A DNA stretch of 26,010 bases from the NCBI GenBank assembly GCA_003427395.1, contig BFEA01000059.1, forward strand, positions 3,129,690-3,155,699. The letters are read 5' to 3'. A program made the translations under genes and the position numbers. The notes below the pieces were generated by a model, which did not search any database, was not told the origin of the DNA, and was given only the letters and a program-made list of their open reading frames with translations. This document shows, one piece after another, positions 1 through 9,889 of the stretch. The stretch's first letter is position 1, and the number at the start of each line of letters is the position of its first letter. This DNA comes from Chara braunii (taxonomy: Eukaryota; Streptophyta; Charophyceae; Charales; Characeae).

Positions 1-52
<52 letters not shown>
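1..52. repeat. (TC)n microsatellite at the window edge
   Basis: An uninterrupted TC dinucleotide run of 26 units starts at the first base. The window or contig therefore probably begins inside a longer microsatellite. Shorter TC runs recur at about 111-126, where they form part of the duplication described next. Confidence 0.98.
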
Positions 53-54
<2 letters not shown>

Positions 55-182
55 AAACTCCAAATTTGCCGAAGTCATCGCTTGGATCAACATGACTTCT
101 GCTGGTGGGTATTCTCTCTCTCTCTCCAACTTCGAGTTTGCCGAAGTCATCGCTTAGAGCCACATGGCTTCTGGTGGTACGT
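39..182. repeat. 72-bp tandem duplication that includes TC runs
   Basis: Two adjacent copies (about 39-110 and 111-182) each consist of a TC run, a C/A-rich joint and the same 19-bp core TTTGCCGAAGTCATCGCTT, at 65 and at 137. This is followed by a similar ACATG-CTTCTG-TGGT block. The offset of 72 bp is a multiple of three, so a short frame stays open across both copies (82-270). I read that frame as a by-product of the repeat rather than a gene. Confidence 0.85.
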
Positions 183-1179
183 ACTCTTTCTCAAGGGCAA
201 GGGACCCGACGAACGTGACCCTAATCGGGGTACACCACTTTCAACCCCAAACGATAGAAAATTTTTATGACGTTTCGATAGCACACGGGTCGTTTTAGGA
301 TAATAGGGTTCGGGGGTTGCTAGAGCTCATCGACATTTTGGTGTTTGGGACACCACGATTGACGTATTCAAAATATGAGTCAATAATCATAAGAGAAATC
401 AAGATGGGAAAAAACTATTAAGTTGGGGTGACACGACTCCTTAAGGATCTCACAGATCAGGCAAACCCCGAACAGTAAGTGTGAAAAAAGTAGAAAGGGT
501 TGCCTAATGAGATTGATATATTACGTATCACTAACCAAGGATAGGGGTAACGCTCGTTAAAAAAGGGAAGGGGACAAGACGGCTAGGGAAAAGATGAGAT
601 TAACAATAAGAGGATTTAAAGAGTGGGGCCCCTTCCGTGTCCATTGACAGTAGGTACCCTGGAGATGGAAGCCCTGCGATCTCCAAAAGCCCGAAAGGAG
701 CACGTACTTTGTCGAGGGAACAACGTAATGTATGACCCATACGAAGTAAAAAGGAGGTACCAATCAGCGGGAAATTGAGCCTGGAAGGGGAGCGAGGTCC
801 CAAGATAGAAGAATGAGAGATTCTACATGTCCCTCTTACATGTAACATTGGTGGAAGAAACTATCGGGGCAGAAAGGCAGGTGGACGACGAGGAGGTATC
901 AAGGGTAGGAAAAGACCCTAAGGTAGAAAATAGTGCAGAAGGATCCGGTTAGACAGAAAGTCGGGCGATTCATGGGTGAGAAGCAATTTCGAACCTTGTT
1001 GGGACCCCTTTGCTATCGATATGTATTTTTGAACAAAGAATATAAGGAGATGGCAAACTTCTCATTCTACCTATCCTGCGGGGACTCGTGTCCCAGAGTC
1101 GTAATGATTGTCCTCCAAGGAGTCTGCATGACCAAGGAAGAGGAGGAAGATTCAATTTGCCTGTTTTTTTTAACTTAGG
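183..1179. other. Anonymous sequence without a supportable gene
   Basis: I see no recognisable domain, RNA gene or strong repeat here. A plus-strand frame at about 780-930 is open for roughly 45 codons and other short frames follow (933-1178). Stop density over the whole stretch is near what random sequence gives. It may be the decayed 5' part of whatever the next block once was. Confidence 0.5.
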
Positions 1180-1965
1180 ATGAAGGACGCGGCTCAGATC
1201 GAATCTGAGCTGCTATACTGGTTCTGCAAAGTTATGATGGCTTTATGCAAGATATTCGTAGGCAGGTTTTTCATCCGGACGGTACATCAGGATCGGGGGG
1301 CGGCCAGACCGCCATTAGAAATTGAGGGGTCATCAACCTTTGGGGCCACGACAATGACCGGTGTGTTGGAGGACTTCGGGCACAACCCATCAGCCTATAT
1401 GAGCCCGACTGGGATGATGAGCATCCGTCGCAGAATACCGTTACCCAATGTGCCGGCAACCTACTACACGCGAGGGACACGGCCGACACCAGAAGAATTA
1501 TGGGGGTCGAGACTTCCCCCTCTTCCTATACGTGTCGTAGAAAGACCCTTCTCGACGTCTGGGAGGCTGCAGGGGCGCAAGGGCTTCGTGAAGTTTAGAG
1601 GGAAAGCCACCATAGGAAGAGAACTGATGGAATCGCTCCTATAACACTTTGAGCAGGAAGCAAACATTAGATGGGGGAGGCCTTTGCCACCGACGGTCCT
1701 TAGTGACGTCAATCAGTTAACCATCCAACACCTCCTCATGGTGTACAATACCACCATTGAATGCGTGAGCCGCAGTAATCAAGAAAGGGGTTATTCCCTA
1801 CTAGGCCAAGTCCTTCGTGACAGATGAGAACCCTACCTACCCACCCGAAGCGAGGTATGAGTTTTTTATTAACACCGAGCAAAGACGACTGGGAAAGGGT
1901 TAGGGTAACCATTATTGCGAAGAATATCGAGATTACCCTTACGAAGAAAAATGCTGACTCTAAAA
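1180..1965 (+). pseudogene. Decayed coding-like block, probably transposon-derived, family unknown
   Basis: From the ATG at 1180 the frame runs 215 codons to a TGA at 1825 with only one internal stop, a TAA at 1642. After a change of frame, a further open stretch of more than 30 codons runs from the ATG at 1857 to about 1965. About ten stops would be expected by chance in 215 codons, so this is the least random non-repetitive frame in the window apart from the integrase. The translation is mixed in composition, with no signal peptide and no motif I recognise. It contains a basic, glycine-rich patch (GRLQGRKGFVKFRGK) around residue 130. It lies upstream of a polypurine tract and a polar gag-like frame, so I suspect a structural or accessory part of an LTR retrotransposon. 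A host gene relic is possible. Confidence 0.4.
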
Positions 1966-2052
1966 AAAAATAGGAATCCGCTTCGCCAGGGCATATAACC
2001 TGAGATCCTATGCACATTGTACTGGGTGCTAGGCCGGATCAATGAGCTCACC

Positions 2053-2063
2053 AAAGGGGGAGA
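2053..2063 (+). other. Polypurine-tract-like string
   Basis: AAAGGGGGAGA is followed immediately by TTGAGTATT. This resembles the polypurine tract that precedes the 3' LTR of plant retrotransposons. A second purine run, GAAAGTGGGGGAG, lies at about 2136-2148. No paired LTR was found, so this is only suggestive. Confidence 0.25.
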
Positions 2064-2220
2064 TTGAGTATTATTCCTTAGTCAGATGGCTAGACGAGCC
2101 TACCACAATCTTCGCCAAGGAGGATGTCGAGTGACGAAAGTGGGGGAGCTACTTTCTAGATGAAGCAAACGTTAAAATCTAATACCTATAAATCCTTTTA
2201 AAAAAATTGGAAGGCCTGCC

Positions 2221-2250
2221 CCTGTAATTTTTTTGTTTTGCTATGTGCAG
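2221..2250 (+). promoter_or_regulatory. 3' splice-acceptor-like site ahead of a polar ORF
   Basis: A T-rich tract with a TTTTTTTG core runs into ATGTGCAG, then G. This is the form of a plant 3' splice site, with AG at 2249-2250. The first ATG downstream, at 2262, opens the polar frame described next. A similar arrangement occurs at 12330-12389. No confident donor partner was identified. Confidence 0.3.
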
Positions 2251-2261
2251 GATTATAAAAA

Positions 2262-2915
2262 ATGGCAACAGAGGACGAGGCGGGAGATCAAGGAAGCAAG
2301 GGAGGTCAGAATGTAGGGGAGAACGTAAAGCAGAACGAGAGGGTTTTGAGGGACCGGGAATCAGCAAACCCGAAAGGTTTTAAGGGAGGAAGGAAGGAAG
2401 TTGCGATGGGGGAGAGCTTAGGAAAAGCTGAAGGAAATAAGCTAGGGACCCAAGAAACGGGGCGAGACAGGAAGAAAGGTGGCCCGACGCCACAAGTGTT
2501 AGAAGGGGCGATATCAAAGAAGGTGAAACTGACAGAGACACTCGAAGAAAATGAACAGAGGTAGAAAGAAAGATGGTTGAGTACAAAGCGAAATTGATGG
2601 AAGAGATGATGAATGAGAGTGAAGGGGATTTTGTTGGGGCAATACAACATGAAGAATGAGGAACAAATTAGGGTCGAGAGAACCAGGATGACAGTGGACA
2701 AGAGAGAAAAGACAATGCCCGCACCGATGGTCGTAGGTGGATGCGAGGGACTCTGGAGCTTAAAAGAAAGGGGGCTAGGGTGGTTTGACCCAGAGGGCAC
2801 GACGAAAGCTGGAGAAGGGTTAGAGGTTGGTAAGGAAGGACAAGGATCCGGCCCAGCCAGAGAGACAATAGGATCTGAGGGAGGACTAAAAAAAATTATG
2901 TATTCCCTTACGTGA
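2262..2915 (+). pseudogene. Polar, gag-like reading frame with a frame change
   Basis: The ATG at 2262 opens 100 codons rich in Glu, Lys, Gly, Arg and Gln, ending at TAG 2562-2564. A second strongly polar frame, out of phase with the first, runs from about 2613 to 2915. Between them another frame keeps a similar acidic and helical character, which suggests one longer ORF broken by small indels. There is no zinc knuckle, protease motif or membrane segment. Such low-complexity polar proteins are common as gag N-termini or accessory ORFs of plant LTR elements. The DNA is very purine-rich and poor in T, which lowers stop frequency by itself, so coding potential is only moderately supported. Confidence 0.3.
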
Positions 2916-3019
2916 GTTTTAAAAAAAAATCAGGGATACCTTGCCGACACCAAGAAGAAACTCACGTTCGAAAAAACTGATCCCAGTAGACAAAAGGCCC
3001 AAACTGTTACAAAAGGCGC

Positions 3020-3215
3020 CCCTCGTTGCCACTTGTCACCCTCGTCACCGCCCCCCTCTCCACACTCGTAGTTGTCTGTCACACCTGTCGACATTGGTCA
3101 CACTTGTTGGTCCCCGTTACACTCGTCGCTGCTTGTCGTACTTGACGCCACCTGTCACACCTGTTGTCGCTCGCCGTACTTGTCACTACCTATCGAGCTT
3201 GTCCTCTTTCCCCCT
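3020..3215. repeat. Degenerate ~20-bp minisatellite
   Basis: Variants of a unit of the form CTTGTCG-nnn-CCTGTCACAC repeat at roughly 20-bp intervals. Examples are CACACTTGTTGG, CGTACTTGACGCC and CGTACTTGTCAC. Divergence between units is high. The flank 3216-3685 holds nothing I can name. Confidence 0.55.
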
Positions 3216-3689
3216 TCGCCCTTTGGGTCAACCGAGGCTGCTAAAGGAAGCCCATCCCCGACAACGACGCCAATCTATTGGCCAGGGATGCCCCCGTGCT
3301 GACCCAACTCGCTCCTTCTTCTCTTGCGAGCCTCTTCGCCTATCTCCCGGATAGTTGACTAGATCCCTCTCGGTCCTCAATCACACCCCTTGAGTCTGCA
3401 AGACCCCCTCGTAAAGCAATATCCCCCCCTTTTTGTATTCCTAGAACGGGGTGTGGCGAATCGTCAGGACTAAACCGCGTTGAGGATGCCAGACGAACCC
3501 ACGCATAGCTCAGAGCCTGCGGCAACAATCAGTCTGTGTGCAACACGCCCCAACCCCCTGCCACCTGGTCTGGTCGTCGAACCTCGTTTTCTGACGCGTC
3601 GTGGTTTGGGCCCCTCTTTTTCACTCTGGACCTTCTTAGCGGGGAGAGGCGAGCTAGGCCAGCGAAATTGAAAGTCGACGTCGTTAGAT

Positions 3690-4250
3690 GGTAAAGTAGG
3701 GACTTCCTAATGTGAAGTCTAAATTTGGTCGGGAAACAGACAGTCTTTCTAGTCAGGATTTTTGGGAACTCGAGCAACGTACTCTCGACATCTGAGCAAA
3801 ACCCACAGCGACAAAGATATTGAAAGCAAAGTTTTTTTCAGAGCGTTCACCCCTCCCCCGGAAGTTTCAATATCTGAACAAGTCCAAAGAAGTAGGGAGT
3901 CCGATAACTATCGAAGTCAGAATTTTAACGAGTTCGATTACCAAAGTCGCAACAGTGAAACTGAAAAACAGACAGTCAAGTAGGTGCTTCCTAACACGAA
4001 GTCTGCACTGCAGAATATTGCAAGAATGGTCAGGAAACCGACAGTCATCGAAGTCTGAACCTTGGCGAGCTTAGTTACCAAAGTCAAAACCAAAAAATGG
4101 CATCGAACTGAAAACTAGACAGTCAAATAGGCGAAGTCTACACTTCACAACATCGTGAGAGTGGCCGGGAAACCGACAGTCATCGAAGTTTGAACCTCGA
4201 CGAGCTCAGTTACCAAAGTCGAAATCTGGAATGACAGCGAAACTGAAAAC
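3690..4250. repeat. ~136-bp degenerate tandem repeat, three to four units
   Basis: The block ATCGAAGT-(C/T)-nGAA...GAGnTn-nTTACCAAAGTC recurs at 3910, 4047 and about 4182, at spacings near 135-137 bp. Each is followed by GAAACTGAAAA-C and then a CAGTCAA-TAGG joint. The string GAAACCGACAGTCATCGAAGT is shared by the last two units, at 4034 and 4169. A more diverged first unit with GGGAAACAGACAGTC lies at about 3729. Function is unknown. It may be the core of an old satellite or an LTR internal repeat. Confidence 0.75.
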
Positions 4251-4639
4251 CAGCGCCTTCAGATTCGTCGGACCCAAACAACTATGCGTCTCTTCCCAAC
4301 GGGACATCTGGATGTATAAACCTGAAGTAGCAGACAGTCTCGACGTCCGACTCAACGGTCCAATCACCGAGATACCTTCCACTCGCCCCGAGTTCTCCAG
4401 TGGAGGCTCTCTACTGTGCGCGTTGAGGCCTGCGGCAACGCACCACCTACAAACAATCATGCGCCCCGTTCTCGAAGTTTGATGGTCGGCCCTTCCTCGC
4501 CTAAAGTTTCTGCCCTCTGATCCCGAAAGCTTCCCACTCAGGCGACGAGCGGGCGTCTCAGTCCTTCCTCGCAAACCTGCTTCGCTAAACTCGTGCTCCG
4601 ACGTATTTGAAGATGGCGACGGTATCCGCACTACGATCC

Positions 4640-5500
4640 TTCCTTGCACACTACTACCAACTTGTGTTTCGACCCTCCCTCACTCGTTAACAACTCTCGA
4701 GGCCAAAGGGAACTTTCTCCCGTGCTCCTCGGCGGGTCCCCTTCCTGGTTGAACCGACCGACTCGACCCCTCTTCCCCACTTATTCCCGTCCTTCTCTTT
4801 CTCCCTTCGACACTCTCTCTTTCTCTCCCGCCTTTCCTCAGCGTCGTCTGCTCACGCGCATTCGCTCGCTCGTCAAGTAGAGGGACCTCGTCGCCAGCCG
4901 TTGTGCTCAGTCCTTCGCTTCTTTCAGACTTCGCCCCTCGTTTGATCGACGACCCTCCTTCCTCGTTTTCCCCTCCTTTCTTACCACTGGTCGCTATCGC
5001 TCCCTTCTGGTCGTGCTCATCTTTCCCACCGCCTCCTATCTCGCCTGCTTCTCCTTCATGCCTCCTCCGCACTGCCTTTCTTCCTTGCGCGACTCGCTCT
5101 TCCGACCCCGTGCGCAGCGGACTTCCGTTCTCTGCGCGCGCTCCCCTCTGGTCATGCTCGCCTTTCCCACTTCTTCCTTTCTCCCCTTGTTCTCCTTCGT
5201 GCCTCTTCGACACTCTCTTTCTCCCGTGCGTGATTCGCTCTTCCGTCCGCATGGGCAACAAACGATTTTTCACTCAAACTTTCATTCTCTGCGTGCGCTC
5301 TCCTCTCCAAAAAAAATCCCCCTCCTTCCCTCATGGCTACTCCCCCTTTTTATACTCCCCGGTTAGTGTTGGTGAGGCGCAGGACCGTTTTCCTCTTGCC
5401 TCTTCTCCTCCTCCTTCTCTCGCATTCTCTCCCTCCTCTACTTACTACTTTCGGGCGGCAAAGCTAAATTTTTCTGAAAATTTCCTTTTCGCCCCGCTAT
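4640..5500. repeat. Pyrimidine-rich tract with a ~141-bp tandem duplication
   Basis: The plus strand is C/T-rich throughout. Units beginning TCGCTCCCTTCTGGTCGTGC (4998) and CGCTCCCCTCTGGTCATGC (about 5139) are about 141 bp apart. They share CTCTTCCG-CCCG/CATG and GACTCGCTCTTCCG/GATTCGCTCTTCCG blocks. Because 141 is a multiple of three and the minus strand is purine-rich, a 197-codon minus frame (4680-5273) stays open. Its translation is low-complexity Glu/Gly/Arg/Lys, and I do not call it a gene. The stretch 4251-4640 just before it shows no identifiable feature. Confidence 0.6.
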
Positions 5501-5559
5501 AGCCCGCCAATCCTCCGTCCTTTTCTCGTTCCCCAATCCTCTCCCTCCTCTCCCCTGAA

Positions 5560-6212
5560 TCGATTCTCGTTGGCAATTCCCTCCGAACTTCTGTTGCAAA
5601 AACAGTTATCAAGAAGAGCAAATCCACGCGCACACCAGTTCGACTGTCGCCAAGATTGGAACCCGCATTTGCCTTACGGGCAATTTTCGTTCCTTCCCGC
5701 CCATCTAGCATCGGACCTCGAAATTTTTTTTTCTTCCCTGTCGTACCCCACCAATCCGCCATCCTTCTCTTGTCCCCCAATCATCTCCCATCCCCTGATT
5801 AGGATTCCGTTGGCGATTCCTTCCAAACGTCCGTTGTTTCGATCCTTGTTCGTCATTTCCTCGGGCTCTTACAGCCTGCCCAGCCACTGCAGCAAAAACA
5901 GTTATCAAGAAGAGAAATGTGCACGCCCACTAGTTCGATTGTCGCCAAGATTCGAACCCGCCTTTGCTCTTTGGCCAATTTTAGTTCCTTCCCGCCCATC
6001 TGGCATCGGACCTCGAAAGCTTCTTTTCTTCCCTGCCATACTCCACCAATCCGCTATCTTTCTCTTGTCCTCAATCATCTCCTATCTCTTCCCCGACTCG
6101 GATTTCGCATGTGGTTCCCTCCGAACTTCAGCTGTTTTGATCCCTGTCGTTCCTTCCCCGAGCTCTCACAACCCGCCTAGCCACTGCAGCATAAACAACT
6201 ATTAAGAAGAGA
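5560..6212. repeat. ~296-bp tandem repeat, two full units plus a partial third
   Basis: The marker GCAAAAACAGTTATCAAGAAG lies at 5596 and at 5892, and a diverged form GCATAAACAACTATTAAGAAG at 6189. This gives spacings of 296 and 297 bp. Between the markers the units share GTTCGA-TGTCGCCAAGATT, CCCGCCCATCT-GCATCGGACC, and CCAATCCGC. Each full unit also has a minus-strand string close to a pol III B box: GGGTTCCAATC at 5654-5664 in unit 1 and GGGTTCGAATC at 5949-5959 in unit 2. No clear A box was found at normal spacing. Confidence 0.8.
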
Positions 6213-6230
6213 AAAGCGAGCTTTAGTACA

Positions 6231-7100
6231 CATGTGACACCCCCAGGCAGAACAGCCTCACCCCCTTTCCTTCCCTTTGTTCGTTAGCTTCGTCCTGATT
6301 CTCCCTGCCAGGAGAACTGGACCTTGCCTCGGCTGCCGATTCTCAATCCCCTTCCCGCGTCCGAACCAACTCAGCTCACTCATGCTCAGGTACTCGTTTC
6401 AAGCCCCATCTCGGCTTATTCATGCTTAGTCATATGTCGAGTAGCTCATTACCACGCCGACCACGGTAGTAGGTCACCGAATGCTGTCCCCCCCAAATTC
6501 GGAGGGCGTTGCTTGTCTTGTTTCGCAGAAGCCGCCCGTATATAAGAACTGGTTATTCCGAATGTTGGGTCTAGATGCCCGAGTGCCCAACCTCGAGCCT
6601 GATGACGGAAGCCTTCCATGTTGACCTTTATCAGTCTTCACCGAGCTGACCTCAATTCTTCGGCTAGCTCACGACGTTTTGACCTGGCACGGTCCTTCGG
6701 AGTCAAACATTTGGAATCGCAATATCATCCTTTGGTCAATCACCTTAAAAACAGATGCCTTGATTATCACACGGGGGCAGGGGCATGCGACCGACTCCAG
6801 TCGTCACCGTGCCTAGGGCTTACAATCGGCTTACTCCCTTACCGGCCCCCACGTATCAGCTTGTCACTTCCGCATGCCTCGTCCGACCACTTTGTCCGTT
6901 CTGCACCGGACCCTGCTTGCGACCACCTTCCGAATCACCATTCCTGCTCGTCCAAGGGCGAGCACAGCGGCTCTAGAACCCACTTTCACCCCCAAACCCC
7001 TCAGTCACAAATGTTCATACCACAAAACAGGCGAAAGATCAAGGAAACCCATAAAAAAAATCTTTTTTGTTTAGACAAAGGAATGTACGACTGATAGACA
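6231..7100 (+). repeat. Possible LTR-like segment with a TATA box
   Basis: TGTGACACCCCC at 6231 resembles the start of many plant LTRs. A good TATA box lies about 310 bp downstream and a short gag-like frame begins at 7121. That order (LTR start, TATA, leader, gag) is what a 5' LTR would show. I could not find a second copy, a convincing primer-binding site or target duplications, so the boundaries are guesses. Confidence 0.25.
6539..6545 (+). promoter_or_regulatory. TATA box candidate
   Basis: TATATAA is followed by G, in the GC-rich context GCCGCCCG immediately upstream. This is a strong match to the plant TATA consensus. The predicted start site would be at about 6570. It would drive the anonymous leader leading to the frame at 7121. 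Confidence 0.4.
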
Positions 7101-7120
7101 ACCGCCTGACACTGGGACCG

Positions 7121-7345
7121 ATGGCAGAACCAATGACCAACCTCAAATGGTACGTTCGTAAACTGGTGGACTGCGAACGTAAGTTTATGAAGCTAAATAC
7201 ATACGAGGGACCGAAAACGAAGAGTGTACCGTGAGGGAAGGATAAAAAAAACTTTGAAAAGAGAGTTAAAGCGTGCTTGAAATTGATGAGCAAGGGGCAA
7301 ATGGAGGGAAGTTGTCTATCCCCCACTCAATGGGGTGGACGGTGA
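7121..7345 (+). pseudogene. Short gag-like frame with one internal stop
   Basis: The ATG at 7121 opens 74 codons ending at TGA 7343-7345, interrupted only by a TGA at 7232-7234. The translation is lysine-rich and looks helical, with aromatic residues near the start (LKWYVRKLVDCERKF). This would fit the N-terminal region of a gag protein, but no defined domain is visible. About 3.5 stops would be expected by chance in this length, so the case is weak and rests partly on the upstream TATA box. The following 7346-7763 contains no feature I can support. Confidence 0.25.
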
Positions 7346-7763
7346 CTGCGTCTCCACCCTCCCTTGACTATACATGGGGTGCATGTAAGCATGGGCTGTT
7401 GTAACCAACATTACAAAGGGGAGCACTTGAAACCCTCCCCACGGATGGTCGTCACGACAGTCGAGGACCTTGAGCACATGCCTCTTTTGGCGGGCCCGTT
7501 CAACTTCTTGCGAAATCGGGATGCAGACGAAATCCCTCCATCTTCGCCATTTTGAGGCATGGTCCAAGGAGTTCAAGTGCATGAGAGGCGGCGGGTGCTT
7601 AGCCCACGAGATGGAAGAAGCTTGAGTGGCAGGGTCCCCCTGCAGGTGCAGCGTCCGCTAGGCATCATCTACTGTGAGAGATTGAGTGTGAGCCCGCTCG
7701 TTGGGGCTCGAAAAATGGTCAACTATGTATGGGCTAGGCACAACCTGAAGAGTACTTCGGTGG

Positions 7764-7776
7764 GGGGGGGGGGGGT
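7764..7776 (+). repeat. Poly-G run (13 G)
   Basis: Thirteen consecutive G residues are followed by TACACA. Its length should be treated as uncertain, since homopolymers of this kind are error-prone in assemblies. Confidence 0.9.
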
Positions 7777-7802
7777 ACACAGGGATAGTGACCTATAGGT
7801 CG

Positions 7803-7881
7803 TACTCACACTAGGACCTTTTTTAATGTATTTGACTGCAATTACAATCGGAGCTCAGTCTAGAGGGACCTAGTGTGAGTA
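7803..7881. repeat. Inverted repeat, 16-bp stem, 47-nt loop
   Basis: TACTCACACTAGGACC (7803-7818) pairs with GGACCTAGTGTGAGTA (7866-7881) at 15 of 16 positions. The loop contains a T-rich run. It could be the end of a small inverted-repeat element or a chance hairpin. No target duplication is obvious. Confidence 0.7.
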
Positions 7882-9612
7882 TGCCCTGTGCGGTGTGCAA
7901 GGACCACCTAGTAGCTGGTTCCCTTGGAAGTTCCCCTCAGCAAGCTGACGTGCAAATTGTTCGTCGAACTCGGGTACAGGGGCATAAGACTATCGAACCG
8001 CTTAGTAGCCAGTTCCCTCCGAAGGCCTTCATACGACGAGAGTTATCGGACTGTATCCGACTGGGCTGCACTAGAATATTGTTGAAGGACACGAAGGGTT
8101 GCGCTGTACCGGACTGCGTTGTACCGGGTTGCGCTAAGTGTCTAACGGAGGAGAGAAAGATGTCGGGAGACACGAGGAATAAGGCGTATAGGATAGAGGA
8201 GAAGAGAGAAAGCCAGGTAAGGGAGGAAGCGAAGGAGGGGACAAGGTTGTTACGAGGAGAGAGCGGTAAAGCATCGGTGTAGGTGAGACTGAAGGGAGTT
8301 GCATGAACCTGGTCGGGATCCGATCTAGGTACGTGAAGAAAGAGATGGGGAAGTGACGGAGGAGGAGGAGGCAATGGGTATGGAAGATGGAGAAAACACA
8401 TAGCCTACTCGATCCTTAACGGAATCAGGAGTGAGGAGAAGTGGAGTAGAGGTCTTCGGGGTGGGTGACCCTGAATCCGTGGTCAGATCGAGCGGGGAGT
8501 AGTGGAATAGAGGTTTGAAGAGGAAGTGCATGCGCGGAGAAGTCGAGAAGGTAGAGATGGCGGGCGGAAAGAAATGAATCTTACCCGGTTTTTAGCGAAA
8601 ACGGATAGAGAAGGAAGCAAAGTGGGGGTTTTTGGGCTCTGCGAGATTAGTGGTGATGTCGGTTCTTGAATTGGAGTATTAGTTTTTGTGGTAAGAGAGG
8701 AAAGAGGTGTGTGAGAAGAGTTGAGGGAGAAAAAGAGGGGAGAAGCAAGAGTAAAGGTGATGGATCTCGGACGTTTTTCGACCGTTTTAGATGATCCAAG
8801 AGGCTAACTATTTTTTTTTGGGGCATTGAAAGGCTGCAAGCATGGCAACGGAGTGAAAATCAAGCCTGGTGCAATTGTTCGGGAGCTGCAGGGATCATAA
8901 GTTGTGCACGGGAGTAAGTAGAGAAACGAGGGAAATTATGAATGTATTTCCCCGGACTCTAATGATAGATTCATTCCCAATTTGGGCACATCATTGAGGT
9001 AGGTCCGCGCAGGTAGAGAGTAAAGGAGAAGGGGTTGAAGGCAAAAATGGTGTAGTCGGACTTACCTGCCATGCACAGAGAGGACGTTCCTAGTATATGG
9101 ATGCATCTGGCGACCGTATTTGTCTACATTTTAGCGGAAGATACACTTTTACGTTATACGCTTAGTGAGTAGCAGGGAGGGCACTGTGATTACCATCATC
9201 TCCTCCGAAGGCGGCTACAGTGGCTATTTACTAGGTGTCTCGTGTGGCCATGTTCACCAGTGTGCAGAATCTTCATCAAGGCGGTGCTCTTGCCTGTTGT
9301 GCATGTCGTGCTCATCTGGGGTGTCGAACTCCTTGCAGACAATCTATCTTTCCTTTGCCTAGGTGGAAGGTTCATCCACGACTTGCACATCTAGAGAGTA
9401 ACGTGGCGAAATCCCTATGGTAGCGCACTGAGACTTGTGTTTTTCATCACCCAGGAGGTCGAAATTGTCATATCCGTCTCAATCGCCGCATCCTCTGCAG
9501 GACTGTGCTCTTATCTTCGTGCTCTGTGCCAAGGTCGTAGTCGAGCTCATGGTCCTGCTCTCCGTCGCAATCATCTTCGTAATCATGCATTTTTATGGAA
9601 GTATTCTCGATA
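7882..9612. other. Anonymous, largely purine-rich DNA
   Basis: No supportable gene. Small local repeats are present. GTTGCGCT occurs at 8098 and 8128, around a 15-bp near-repeat ending GTACCGG. CTAGTAGCTGGTTCCCT and TTAGTAGCCAGTTCCCT lie roughly 100 bp apart near 7908 and 8005. From 8140 to 8780 the plus strand is G/A-rich. A single minus-strand CAGGTAAGT string lies at 9060-9068 (see the donor array). Confidence 0.5.
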
Positions 9613-9628
9613 AGAGAGAGAGAGAGAG

Positions 9629-9702
<74 letters not shown>
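9613..9702. repeat. (AG)n microsatellite with an internal ACAC block
   Basis: About 90 bp of AG dinucleotides, interrupted by ACACACACAG near 9630 and by one AAAG. Confidence 0.98.
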
Positions 9703-9703
<1 letters not shown>

Positions 9704-9889
9704 TAACTCACCTTGATGCAGGGAACGACGAACCAGTGATGCGGGAAGACCGAGAGTTGGGCTGCACTGACATTGAGGGATTGGCGATGTAGTTAGGGAC
9801 AGTCGATTTCACAGAGCTGGGTGTGGCGAACATGACAGTGCGTGCGTGCGCGGTGTGAGAGAAGAGTGAGGGCCTGCTGCGGGGTTGAA

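Noticed and set aside
660-980. Plus-strand frame with a convincing 45-codon stretch near 780-930
   Set aside because: Four stops in about 100 codons is near random. It is too short to call.
4680-5273. 197-codon minus-strand frame rich in Glu, Lys, Arg and Gly
   Set aside because: The minus strand here is purine-rich and T-poor, with a 141-bp duplication. Low-complexity composition explains the openness.
5949-5959. tRNA gene on the minus strand
   Set aside because: Only a B-box-like T-arm string is present. No acceptor stem, anticodon arm or A box could be assembled around it.
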